DNA of 64,000 nt from Corynebacterium sp. (lineage in GTDB: Bacteria; Actinomycetota; Actinomycetes; Mycobacteriales; Mycobacteriaceae), in assembly GCF_022712275.1 (NCBI RefSeq), contig NZ_JALAGU010000033.1:62001-126000 (forward strand), read 5' to 3'. Of this stretch, positions 33,482 to 42,205 are shown piece after piece (positions within the stretch are counted from its first letter, which is position 1; every line of letters begins with the position of its first letter). The position numbers and the translations under genes were made by a program. A model generated the notes under the pieces. The model worked only from the letters and a program-made list of their open reading frames with translations, had not been told where the DNA came from and did not search any database.

Positions 33482-35266
33482 TCAGATAAGTGAGTCGTCG
33501 AGGTCATGGAGCCGCCGGTCTTTCGAGGCGACGAGGTCGAGCCGGGCGTCCGCCCGGGGCAGCAGGTGGTCGATGAAGAAAGACGCCGTGAGCAGCTTCG
33601 ACTCAGCGAAACTGTCGGCGCTTTCTCCGGTACCGTTCCTCTCCCCCAGGGCACGGACCTGGTCGGCGAGCAGCCAGGCGACGACGATGTCGCCGGCGGC
33701 CTCGAGGTACATCGTCGCGTTGGCCAGGGCGGTGCCGGCGTCCTTGTCCTCCCAGACAGTAGCGGTGGCTTCGGCGAGGCGCGTGGCGCGGGACCGCAGC
33801 GGATCGGCGAGTTCCGGGTGACTGTCCGCCAGCGCGTCGCAGGTCGCGGTGATCCGGCCGAGCAGGTCGCGGAAACCGGAGCCGCCGCTGAGCAGGACCT
33901 TGCGTCCCAGCAGGTCGATGCCCTGGATGCCGTGGGTGCCCTCGTGGATCGGGTTGAGCCGGTTGTCGCGGTAGAACTGCTCGACCGGGTGGTCGCGGGT
34001 GTAGCCGGAGCCGCCGAGGACCTGGATCGCCAGGCTGTTGCCTTCCAGACACCACTGCGACGGCCAGGACTTCGCCACCGGGGTGAGCACCTCCAGCAGC
34101 AGGTGGGCGGCCTCTCTCTCCTCCGGGGAGGACGCCGCCACGGACTCGTCGAGCACCTTCGCGGTATAGAGGACCACCGCGACCGCACCTTCGGCGTAGG
34201 CCTTCTGCTCCAGCAGCATGCGGCGCACATCGGCGTGACGGATGATCGGCACGGCCGGGGTCTTCGGGTCCTTGGCGTCCAGCGGGCGGCCCTGGATGCG
34301 TCCGCGGGCGTAGTCACGGGAGTGCAGGAAGCCGGTGACGCCGAGGGCTGTCGCACCGGCGCCGACGCCGATGCGCGCCTCGTTCATCATGTGGAACATG
34401 TAGAACAGGCCCTTGCCCTCCTCACCGATGAGGTAGCCGACGGCGTCGTCGTAGTTCAGCGCGGTGTTCACCGTGCCGCGGTAGCCCATCTTGTGGTTGA
34501 TGCCGACGAGGCTGACGCCGTTGCGCTCGGTGAAGCAGCCCGGTTCGCCGGGGTTCTCCAGCCACTTCGGCACGATGAACAGGGACAGCCCCTTCACACC
34601 GGGACCACCGGTGCGGGCGAGGACGAGGTGGACGATGTTCTCGGTGACCTCCTGGTCGCCGCCGGAGATCCACATCTTGTCGCCGCGGACGCGGTACGTG
34701 CCGTCATCCTGCTTCGTCGCCGAGGTGGTGAGGTCGCCGAGAGCGGAGCCGGTGCCGGGTTCGGAGAGGTTCATCGTGCCGGACCAGCGGCCGTCGAGCA
34801 TCGGAGGCAGGAACTTCTGCTGGAGTTCCTCGGTGGCGTGGGTACTGATGAGGTTGGCCGCACCCGTGGTGAGCAGCGCATAGGACACGGTGCCGAGGTT
34901 CGCCGCCTGGAACCAGAGGAAGGCCGCCCGGTAGATCAGTGCGGGCAGGCGGAAGCCACCGTGCTTCCCGTCCATCGTCGCCGAGAGCAGACCGGCTTCG
35001 GCGAAGGCGTCGAGGGCGGGCTTCACCTCGTCGATGAGCTGCACCTTGCCGTCGACGAGCGTCGGTTCGTTGAGGTCACCGGTGCGGTTGTGCGGTGCGA
35101 AGAGGTCCTCGGCGAGCTGCCGGGAGAGGTCCAGCAGGCCGTCGAAGGTCTCCCTGCTGTGCTCGGCGAAGCGGTCGAAGCCGGTGAGGGATTCTGCGTC
35201 GAGCCAGTCGTAGAGGCAGAAGTTGATGTCGGTGGCGTCGAGGATCAGTGATTCTCGGGTGTCCAT
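33482..35266 (-). CDS. acyl-CoA dehydrogenase with C-terminal extension
   Basis: A 594-residue flavoprotein of the longer ACAD class (FadE-like) with an extra C-terminal domain of about 120 residues. MNLSEPGTGSALGDLTT and YRVRGDKMWISGG are the signature FAD-binding strands; MGYRGTVNTALNYDD and VLGGSGYTRDHPVEQFYRD are in the C-terminal dehydrogenase region. It introduces the first double bond in fatty acyl-CoA oxidation. The catalytic Glu is probably in GSGYTRDHPVEQ or an equivalent position. AGGAG precedes the ATG; upstream GTAATGTAATG half-sites could bind a TetR-type regulator. Confidence 0.9.
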   Translation of the reverse strand: MDTRESLILDATDINFCLYDWLDAESLTGFDRFAEHSRETFDGLLDLSRQLAEDLFAPHNRTGDLNEPTLVDGKVQLIDEVKPALDAFAEAGLLSATMDGKHGGFRLPALIYRAAFLWFQAANLGTVSYALLTTGAANLISTHATEELQQKFLPPMLDGRWSGTMNLSEPGTGSALGDLTTSATKQDDGTYRVRGDKMWISGGDQEVTENIVHLVLARTGGPGVKGLSLFIVPKWLENPGEPGCFTERNGVSLVGINHKMGYRGTVNTALNYDDAVGYLIGEEGKGLFYMFHMMNEARIGVGAGATALGVTGFLHSRDYARGRIQGRPLDAKDPKTPAVPIIRHADVRRMLLEQKAYAEGAVAVVLYTAKVLDESVAASSPEEREAAHLLLEVLTPVAKSWPSQWCLEGNSLAIQVLGGSGYTRDHPVEQFYRDNRLNPIHEGTHGIQGIDLLGRKVLLSGGSGFRDLLGRITATCDALADSHPELADPLRSRATRLAEATATVWEDKDAGTALANATMYLEAAGDIVVAWLLADQVRALGERNGTGESADSFAESKLLTASFFIDHLLPRADARLDLVASKDRRLHDLDDSLI

Positions 35267-35381
35267 GTGACTCCTCGGGGTCGGTCCAGGGTCAGGGCGG
35301 CTGTTCTGAACTGTGATTCATTACATTACCTGACCCAACATACCCGACTCCCCTGCCGTTCACCGGCGGATCGTCAACGCC

Positions 35382-37658
35382 TCACAGTCCTCGTCGCCGG
35401 AACAGTGACCGCGGCACCAGCACCGCCAGCACCCGGGTGACCCGACTGCCGCGTCCGGACAGGTCCTCGACCGCACCGTCCAACAGTCCGCGCAGGTCCT
35501 CCCGCGAGTCCGAGTAGTCCCGGCCACCGAAACGCTCCGCTGAGGCCGCGGACGCCAGCGCCTGCACCTGGTCACCGCCGAGCTGCTCGGCCCAGGCCTC
35601 GGGCGTGCGGGCCCGCAGGTCTCCCGACGCCGGGCTCAGCCCGAGGTCCGTGGCCTTCGCGGTGGCCTCGGACCAGGCGTCCTGCGCCGGGTGACCGCCG
35701 GAGGTGATGCCACGGCGACGCCACCGGCCCACCAGCCACCGCACCAGCGCCGGAGCCAGGAGCAGCAGGACCACACCTACCGCCACCAGCACCGGAAGCG
35801 GGATCGTGAACCCGGAATCCTCCTCATCAATCTCCGGGGACGCCGGATCCTCCGGCATCTCCTCGGGCTGCGGGATCGCAGAGGGCTCTGAGGGCTCTGA
35901 GGGCTCCGGTGGTTCCGGGGTCTCCGAGGGGGTCTCGGACTCGGCCGGCGGTTCCTCCGAGGGCTCCGGTGGTTCCGGGGTCTCCTCAGCCGGAGTCTCC
36001 TCGGCGGGCTGTCCTTCCGCGGAAACCTCCAGGCCACCGGGACCACCCGGCGTCGGCTCGAAGGCGACCCAGCCGATGCCGTCGACGAGGATCTCCGGCC
36101 AGGCGTGCAGCTCCCGTGCCTTCACGTTCGTCGGGCCCTCAGCATTGGTCCGGGCCGCGTACCCCACCGCCATGCGGGCGGGGATACCCAGCTCACGCGC
36201 CATGACGGTGAAGGTCGAGGCATAGTGCACGCAGAACCCGGAGCGCTGGGTCAGCAGGGACTCCATGACGGAATACGGTCCCTCCGCCCCGGGGTCGTAG
36301 GGGACCGAGTCGTCGTAGCTGAAACCGCTGGTGCGGAACCAGTTCTCGAGCGCGTACCCGGCCTGGATCCGGTCTGTCACTCCCCCGGCCGCCTCGTTCG
36401 CGGCATCGCGCAGCGAGGTCGGCATCTCTCCCGGAAGTTCCAGGTAGGACGCCTGGTCGATCGTTCCGGTGTCCACACCGGACGCCGCCAGGGCACCGAG
36501 GTCCACCTCGCCGAGCCTGCTGGAGACCAGCGGCACCGATTCGACGGTGTACAGGTCACCGTCGCGGGTCACGGCCTTCGACGCCTTCGCGGTCGCGGAG
36601 TCCGTCATCCAGGTCCATTTGTCCGGTTCGAAGTCACTCCGGTCCTCCGGCCTCTCCTCGGTGGGAACCACCCGGTACGCCGACTGCGGCAGCGGCAGCC
36701 ATTCACTGCGCAGCCCGTCCATCGTCACCGTCGTCGACTGCAGGCCCGGCGGTGTCTGTGCCGACCGGGGTTCATCGAGGCTGACGGCGCCGTCCTCCCT
36801 GGCGTCCTCCTTCGGGGTCCAGCGCCCGTCCTCGAAGTCGGCGAGGGTGGCCAGCGTGAAGTAGTGCGCTCCCGGGGTCGCGGTCTCGAAGCTGAAGACG
36901 CGGGACCCGCTGCGTTTCTGCAGGTCCTCGGCCAGGGAGACGGTGACGTCCGGCACGGTGCTGTTCACCGGGGACTTCACCACCGCCGGGTTCCAGACGC
37001 GGTCGGTGGCGTCCGGCATCGCGGCGACGACACCTACCGCGATGACGCCGGCCAGTGCCGCCATCGTCAGGCCTGGCACCGAGATCCGGGGCGCGGCGGT
37101 CCAGGCCAGGAGCACCAGCAGGACGCCGGCCGCGATGATCAGCGACCGGTCGACGACCACACCCGTCGCGGCGACCGGCGCGAGCAGCAGCAGGGACAGG
37201 AAACCGCCGGTGGCGAACGGTGCACCTACCCCGACCAGCAGGGAGGACGCCGCGATCCCCAGCATCAGGCCCATGAGCAGCAGCAGGTCACCGACCGGAC
37301 CGGCGGGGTCGAAGGGTGTCGCCGCGGTGTTGACCACCTGCGCCGCCTGGTCGAACATGTCGACCGGGTGGCGTAGCCACTCCCCCGCACGCCCGGTGCC
37401 GATGAGCAGGACGAACCACGTCACCGCGCCGGCCGAGGCGCCGCTGACCAGGGCGAGAGTCTCCCGGCGTGGCGGCAGGACCGAGGCCACGACGGTCGCA
37501 GGGAGAACGGTCACCGCGAAGATCAGGAGGATCTGCCACTGCCACGCACCGACGTGGAAGATGAGGTCCATCGACTGCAGGACCACGGCGCACAGCAGGG
37601 TGATGAGGACGCCGGCCATCAGAAGCCGGGGTCGGAAAGCTCTGGTCGGGGCGGCCAT
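35382..37658 (-). CDS. membrane transglutaminase-like protein (DUF3488/TgpA type)
   Basis: A 758-residue membrane protein. About six to seven N-terminal helices (to about residue 215) are followed by an external transglutaminase-like domain with C476 (RSGFCVHYASTF) and H518 (LHAWPEILVDGIGW). After that come a Pro/Glu/Ser-rich linker with imperfect repeats (PEPSEEPPAESETPSETPEP), one more membrane helix near 650 and a C-terminal cytosolic DUF4129-type tail. It starts in the stop of the DUF58 gene (ATGA), in the usual MoxR-DUF58-transglutaminase operon. Cell-envelope protein modification or assembly is the suspected role. Confidence 0.87.
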   Translation of the reverse strand: MAAPTRAFRPRLLMAGVLITLLCAVVLQSMDLIFHVGAWQWQILLIFAVTVLPATVVASVLPPRRETLALVSGASAGAVTWFVLLIGTGRAGEWLRHPVDMFDQAAQVVNTAATPFDPAGPVGDLLLLMGLMLGIAASSLLVGVGAPFATGGFLSLLLLAPVAATGVVVDRSLIIAAGVLLVLLAWTAAPRISVPGLTMAALAGVIAVGVVAAMPDATDRVWNPAVVKSPVNSTVPDVTVSLAEDLQKRSGSRVFSFETATPGAHYFTLATLADFEDGRWTPKEDAREDGAVSLDEPRSAQTPPGLQSTTVTMDGLRSEWLPLPQSAYRVVPTEERPEDRSDFEPDKWTWMTDSATAKASKAVTRDGDLYTVESVPLVSSRLGEVDLGALAASGVDTGTIDQASYLELPGEMPTSLRDAANEAAGGVTDRIQAGYALENWFRTSGFSYDDSVPYDPGAEGPYSVMESLLTQRSGFCVHYASTFTVMARELGIPARMAVGYAARTNAEGPTNVKARELHAWPEILVDGIGWVAFEPTPGGPGGLEVSAEGQPAEETPAEETPEPPEPSEEPPAESETPSETPEPPEPSEPSEPSAIPQPEEMPEDPASPEIDEEDSGFTIPLPVLVAVGVVLLLLAPALVRWLVGRWRRRGITSGGHPAQDAWSEATAKATDLGLSPASGDLRARTPEAWAEQLGGDQVQALASAASAERFGGRDYSDSREDLRGLLDGAVEDLSGRGSRVTRVLAVLVPRSLFRRRGL

Positions 37659-38755
37659 CAGCGACGCGCCTCCGGGGTGTTCAGGGCGAGGTCCTCCACG
37701 ACGACGAGTTCACCGGTGGCTCCATTATCTCCGGCGCCCCTCATCCGGTCGGTGAGACCGCGGGTGACGGTGCCGGTGACGATCACATCGGCGGGGACCA
37801 CCAGCGCGTCCCCGGGCGTGTCCCCGGCAGTGTCCGTGGTGCTGACGAGCGCGAGGACGCGGCGCACCTCGTCGCCGTGTCCGCAGGCCTCGACCGGGCG
37901 GTCACCGCAGGTGAGCAGCACCCGGTAGCCCTCCTCGAGCAGCCGGTCGGCGACAGTGACCGTCGCCGAGACCGCCGCCTCGAAGGACACCTCAGAGCTG
38001 TAGCAGTCGGCATCGGTGACCAAGTGCACGGTCGCGTCCTTCAGATCGGGGGCGTCGTACTGGTTGACCAGCAATTTTCCCAGTCGGGCGCTCTGTTTCC
38101 AGTGGACCTGACGCACGGCGTCCCCGGTGCGGAACTCACGCAGCACACCGGCTGGGATGCCGGACACCGCCGAGTAGTCCACGGCGGCGCCGTCACCGTC
38201 GTCGGAGCGGGCCGGCAGCGGGCCGGGGATCTCCTCGGGCAGACCGTCGAGCGGACGGGGCAGGACGAGGAGGTCACGCCCGGCGTCCACCCGGATCCGG
38301 CGGACAACCAGGCCCAACGGGTCCGGCAGGACGAGCCCGGCGATACCGGTCCACTGCACACCACGCTGCCGGGCACGGAAGTTCACCTGGGAATCGACCG
38401 GGGTCCGGGCGACTGTGGCGTTCTGTCGGACAGCGCGGTCGCCGAAGAGCCACAGCACCCGGGTGTGCAGCTTGAGCGGCAGGCGTTGGACGACCGTCGC
38501 GGAACAAGCCACACCACCGCCGACGGTCGGGGTGGTGTCCGGCACGTCGACCTCGGTGCGCATCTGTGCCAGCGGCGGCACCACCAGCACGAACAGCAGG
38601 GAGAGCAGCAGCATCACCGCGGGAAGCACCATGAGGTAGCGCAGATCCTGGAGTTCGAGGACGCGCCACAGCACCACGAGAATCACGGTGCAGACGAGGA
38701 AGCCCCACCCACGCCCGGTGAGCGCGACCGGCAGGGTCTTTCGCTTCGCCCTCAT
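37658..38755 (-). CDS. DUF58 domain protein
   Basis: A 365-residue protein with two N-terminal membrane helices (about 16-32 and 38-58) and a DUF58 domain whose core, EFRTGDAVRQVHWKQSARLGKLLVNQYD, is a strong match. DUF58 has a von Willebrand A-like fold. It is encoded between moxR and the transglutaminase gene, and the three are thought to act together, with MoxR as chaperone. The substrate of the system here is not known. Confidence 0.87.
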   Translation of the reverse strand: MRAKRKTLPVALTGRGWGFLVCTVILVVLWRVLELQDLRYLMVLPAVMLLLSLLFVLVVPPLAQMRTEVDVPDTTPTVGGGVACSATVVQRLPLKLHTRVLWLFGDRAVRQNATVARTPVDSQVNFRARQRGVQWTGIAGLVLPDPLGLVVRRIRVDAGRDLLVLPRPLDGLPEEIPGPLPARSDDGDGAAVDYSAVSGIPAGVLREFRTGDAVRQVHWKQSARLGKLLVNQYDAPDLKDATVHLVTDADCYSSEVSFEAAVSATVTVADRLLEEGYRVLLTCGDRPVEACGHGDEVRRVLALVSTTDTAGDTPGDALVVPADVIVTGTVTRGLTDRMRGAGDNGATGELVVVEDLALNTPEARR

Positions 38756-38765
38756 CGCCGACCCG

Positions 38766-39749
38766 TCACTGCAGCCCGGTCGAGGCGACGATCCGGGAGA
38801 CGAGATTCACCGCCGTGGAGTGGGCGTCGCCGACGGTGGCGAAGCGTCCCCGCAGCGACAGACGGTGCGGCAGCACCATGGCCGCCAGGTGGGCGACATC
38901 ATCCGGGATCACGAAGCCGCGGCCCTGCATCGCCGCACGTGCCCGGGCCGCCCGGATCAGGTGCAGGGTGGCACGCGGGCTGGCGCCCAGGGCGATGTCG
39001 GGGTGTCGCCGCGTCGCCGAGACAATGTCCACCAGGTAGCGGGCGACCGGCTCGCCGACGGCGATGTCGCGGACCGCACGCTGCGCGGCGAGGACGTCGT
39101 CGACACCGACGACGCTGCGCACCAGTTCCTCAGGACGCCGTGCACCGTGGGAGAGCACCATGTCGATCTCCGCCTGCGGCTCCGGGTACCCCAGCGAGAT
39201 GCGGGTCATGAACCGGTCACGCTGCGCCTCGGGCAGCGGGAAGGTCCCGGCCATGTCCTGCGGGTTCTGGGTCGCGATGACCATGAACAGGTCCGGCAGG
39301 TCATGGGTGGTGCCGTCGACGGTGACGCGGCGTTCGGCCATCGCCTCCAGCAGGGCGGACTGCGTCCTCGGCGAAGCACGGTTGACCTCGTCACCCACGG
39401 CGAAGTTCGTGAAGACGGGGCCGGGGTGGAACTGGAAGCGTTGGGCCTCGTCGTCGTAGACCGTCACACCGGTGACGTCGGTGGGCAGCATGTCCGAGGT
39501 GAACTGGATGCGCCTGACCTCGGCATTCACCGAACCGGCCAGGGCGGTCGCCAGGGTCGTCTTGCCGACACCGGGGACGTCCTCCAACAGGACATGACCG
39601 CCGGCGAGCAGGGTGGTGATGACGGCGTCGATCGCCGCGGTCTTGCCCTTGAGGACCTGCGCCAGGGAGGTGTGCAGGGTGTGGGCGAGATCGCGGACCG
39701 CGGTGACGGCGGCGTCAGTGGTGCCGGTGGTGCCGGTGGTGTCGTTCAT
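38766..39749 (-). CDS. MoxR-family AAA+ ATPase
   Basis: A 327-residue AAA+ protein. Walker A is EDVPGVGKTT (56-65), Walker B is in VFTNFAVGDEVNRASPRTQSALLEAM and LFMVIATQNP is sensor 1. Note that the canonical ADEINRA reads GDEVNRA. MoxR proteins are chaperone-like and help assemble vWA-domain or metal enzymes. First gene of the MoxR-DUF58-transglutaminase operon, ten bases before the DUF58 gene. The N-terminus has a T/G/D repeat (NDTTGTTGTTDAA). Confidence 0.9.
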   Translation of the reverse strand: MNDTTGTTGTTDAAVTAVRDLAHTLHTSLAQVLKGKTAAIDAVITTLLAGGHVLLEDVPGVGKTTLATALAGSVNAEVRRIQFTSDMLPTDVTGVTVYDDEAQRFQFHPGPVFTNFAVGDEVNRASPRTQSALLEAMAERRVTVDGTTHDLPDLFMVIATQNPQDMAGTFPLPEAQRDRFMTRISLGYPEPQAEIDMVLSHGARRPEELVRSVVGVDDVLAAQRAVRDIAVGEPVARYLVDIVSATRRHPDIALGASPRATLHLIRAARARAAMQGRGFVIPDDVAHLAAMVLPHRLSLRGRFATVGDAHSTAVNLVSRIVASTGLQ

Positions 39750-39765
39750 CGACGCGTCCTCCCCC

Positions 39766-40134
39766 TCAGGATCCGCGGTAGGTGGAGTAGCCGAAGGGGT
39801 TCAGCAGCAGCGGAATGTGCAGGTGGGAAGGGGTCGCCGGGTCCACCTCGGGGTCCTCGACAGTGAAGGTGATGTCCACCCACGGGTAAAGGGTGGCGGT
39901 GTCGGCGGCGGCGAGGAAGTCACCGGTGTGGAACCGCAGGCGGTAGGTGCCCGGGGCCGGGTCGACGGTGAAACGGTACCGGCCGTCGGCGTCGGTCGTG
40001 GCGGACTCCAGGACGGTCGGCTCGGCGGTGACGTCCGGGCCGTGGTCGGTGACCTCGAGCTTGACGAGCTCGACCTGCAGACCCTGGGCGGGCAGACCGG
40101 TGGTGGTGTTGAGGCAGTGCGTGGACAGACTCAT
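39766..40134 (-). CDS. uraH: 5-hydroxyisourate hydrolase
   Basis: A 122-residue transthyretin-like enzyme that hydrolyses 5-hydroxyisourate, the product of urate oxidation, to OHCU. The N-terminal STHCLNTTTGLPA and the C-terminal YRGS tetrapeptide are the family signatures; H6, an Arg near residue 47, and H in PSHLHIPLLL are the active-site residues. It is in one operon with the OHCU decarboxylase and guanine deaminase upstream. ATG at 40134 has AAGGAG. Urate oxidase itself is not in the window. Confidence 0.94.
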   Translation of the reverse strand: MSLSTHCLNTTTGLPAQGLQVELVKLEVTDHGPDVTAEPTVLESATTDADGRYRFTVDPAPGTYRLRFHTGDFLAAADTATLYPWVDITFTVEDPEVDPATPSHLHIPLLLNPFGYSTYRGS

Positions 40135-40168
40135 GATGGTGCTCCTTGTGGGTGTGTACTGCTCGGTG

Positions 40169-40657
40169 TTATTCAGTGACGGTGCCGCGCAGGCGCAGTC
40201 CGTTGATGGCGTCGAGCTGGCTGATGCTGAACAGCCACTCCTCGGCCGGGTCGACGGTGAGCCGTCGCTCCAGCTCGGCCCGGATCTCCGCACTCGACCG
40301 ACCGGCGGCCTTGATGAGAAAATTCCAGCCGAAGTGCTCCCGGTAGGTCGGCTGGAGCTCACGCACGGCGTCCAGGTCGGCGGACTCCGTCGCACCCGCC
40401 TGCTCGGAGGCGGACCGGGAGCCGGCGGAGACGCTGCCGCCGATCGGGGGGTGGGCGTTGACCGCCGCCAGGACCTCCGACTCCGGCTGGGCCGCAAGCA
40501 GGGAGGACGCCGCGTCGACGAGTGCGTCGACCGAGGTGAACGGGCGGGCGTCCGCCACCGAGACGGCCAGCGGAGCGGAACCGAAGACGGCCTCCAGTTC
40601 CGGGGTGACGTCGGCGGCCGGGGCGTCGTTGAAGTCGGCGAGGGTGAACGTGGTCAT
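40169..40657 (-). CDS. uraD: OHCU decarboxylase (2-oxo-4-hydroxy-4-carboxy-5-ureidoimidazoline)
   Basis: A 162-residue helical enzyme giving (S)-allantoin. AAVNAHPPIGG contains the catalytic His (about H69) and HFGWNFLIKAAG the substrate-binding region. Length is normal. Starts in the stop codon of the guanine deaminase gene (ATGA) and precedes uraH, so it is translationally coupled. The longer in-frame frame upstream only shadows guaD and was rejected. Confidence 0.92.
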   Translation of the reverse strand: MTTFTLADFNDAPAADVTPELEAVFGSAPLAVSVADARPFTSVDALVDAASSLLAAQPESEVLAAVNAHPPIGGSVSAGSRSASEQAGATESADLDAVRELQPTYREHFGWNFLIKAAGRSSAEIRAELERRLTVDPAEEWLFSISQLDAINGLRLRGTVTE

Positions 40658-42024
40658 GGCGCCATCGTAGCCATCCCCGCACCCGGCGTCCCCACCAGCG
40701 TGCCGTTGACCACCACCCCCGCGACCGTCCGGTCGTCGCCGAGCATGAGGCAGGCGAAGAGGAGCTCCTCGGTGGTGGTGCACCGTGCGGCACGGTGGGC
40801 GAGGACGGGATCGGCGGGTGTCCCGGACGTGGCAGTGCCGGCTGCCGGGTCGAGGATGACGAGGTCGGCGTCCTTCCCCGGTGTGATGCTGCCGACGTGT
40901 GCGTCCACCCCGAGGGCACGGGCACCGTCGAGGGTGGAGTGGTGCAGCAGGTCGGCGGCGGTCAGCGGGGCGGAGCCGGTGGAGCTGGCGAGGAGACGGG
41001 AGACCTTGTACGCCTCCCCCGCCGTGGCCAGCGGGGACAGCGAGGTGCCGGCGCCGACATCCGAGCCGAAACCGATGCGCAGGTCCGGGACCTTGCTGCG
41101 GATGTCCTTGAGCGGGAAGAGTCCGGAGCCGAGGAAATTGTTCGAGGTCGGGCAGTGTGCCAGCGAGGCCCGGGCCTCGTCGAGACGGGTGAGTTCGCGG
41201 TCACTGAGGTGGACCGCATGGCCGAAGACGGCGCGTTCCCGGACCAGACCGGCGCGGTCGTAGACGTCGGTGTAGTCGGTTGCCTGCGGGAACAGTTCTG
41301 CCACCCAGTCACATTCGGCGGTGTTCTCGGCGAGGTGGGTCTGGATGACGACGTCCGGGTGGTCGGCGGCGAGCTCACCGAGGGCCCGGAGCTGGGCGTC
41401 CGAGGAGGTCGGTGCGAAGCGCGGGGTGATGGCGTACTCCAGGCGTCCGGTCCCGTGCCAGCGGTCGATGAGTGCCTTACTGTCCGCGACGGCGGACTCG
41501 GGGGTGTCGAGCAGGTCGGCCGGGGCGTTGCGGTCCATGCACATCTTGCCCGTGATGATCCGCAGGTCCTTACGCTGCGCGGCCGTGAACAGGGCGTCCA
41601 CGCTGTGCGCGTGGACCGTGGAGAACACCAGGGCGGTGGTGACACCGTTGCGGAGCAGCTGGTCGGTGAAGAACTCCGCGGTGGCCTCGGCATGGGCCTT
41701 CTCGGCGAAGCGGGCTTCGGCGGGGAAGGTGTAGCGGTCGAGCCAGTCGAGCAGCTGCTCGCCGGGCGAGGCGATCATCCCGATCTGCGGGTAGTGGACG
41801 TGGCAGTCCACGAGGCCGGGGATGATCAGTGCGTCGCCGTGGTCGAGGAAGGCAGTGTCAGGGTAGGCGCCCAGGATGTCGGACGCCTCCCCCACCGCCA
41901 CGATGGTGGAGCCGTCGACGACGACGGCGCCGTTCGGGATGTCGAGCAGTTCGGGGGTGCTGGGCGAGGTGTTGGTGGAGGTCGCGTCCTGCGGGGTGAC
42001 GACGTGACCGAGGTGGATGTCCAC
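40654..42024 (-). CDS. guaD: guanine deaminase
   Basis: A 456-residue amidohydrolase converting guanine to xanthine. The metal ligands H75 and H77 are in VDCHVHYPQ; GKMCMDRNAPADL, QTHLAENTAECDW, FGHAVHLSD, HCPTSNNFLGSGLF and GFGSDVGAGTSLS are all guanine-deaminase signatures. The start is GTG 42024 with AGGAGAA upstream. It is the first gene of the guaD-uraD-uraH operon and is transcribed in the same direction as the two NCS2 permeases upstream. Its product xanthine needs xanthine dehydrogenase, not encoded here. Confidence 0.94.
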   Translation of the reverse strand: MDIHLGHVVTPQDATSTNTSPSTPELLDIPNGAVVVDGSTIVAVGEASDILGAYPDTAFLDHGDALIIPGLVDCHVHYPQIGMIASPGEQLLDWLDRYTFPAEARFAEKAHAEATAEFFTDQLLRNGVTTALVFSTVHAHSVDALFTAAQRKDLRIITGKMCMDRNAPADLLDTPESAVADSKALIDRWHGTGRLEYAITPRFAPTSSDAQLRALGELAADHPDVVIQTHLAENTAECDWVAELFPQATDYTDVYDRAGLVRERAVFGHAVHLSDRELTRLDEARASLAHCPTSNNFLGSGLFPLKDIRSKVPDLRIGFGSDVGAGTSLSPLATAGEAYKVSRLLASSTGSAPLTAADLLHHSTLDGARALGVDAHVGSITPGKDADLVILDPAAGTATSGTPADPVLAHRAARCTTTEELLFACLMLGDDRTVAGVVVNGTLVGTPGAGMATMAP

Positions 42025-42205
42025 GGGGATTCTCCTGGGGAATGGGGTCGCAGAGGGGCTGGGCGGTGTGATGCCCGCTCACGCCCCGTGGGCGATCTGT
42101 CCCCTGGTCCACGCCCGGAGGTGTCCTGTCCCGTGTCTCATGGGCACGAGTATGCCGGAGCCGTGTTTCGGCCGTGTCACATCGGCGCATCGCGCAGCAG
42201 CCGGG

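Noticed and set aside
33506..35251. 581-codon open frame on the plus strand opposite the acyl-CoA dehydrogenase
   Set aside because: It is the antisense shadow of a well-conserved gene; its Val/Gly/Glu/Asp-rich composition is the usual artefact of high-GC third positions.
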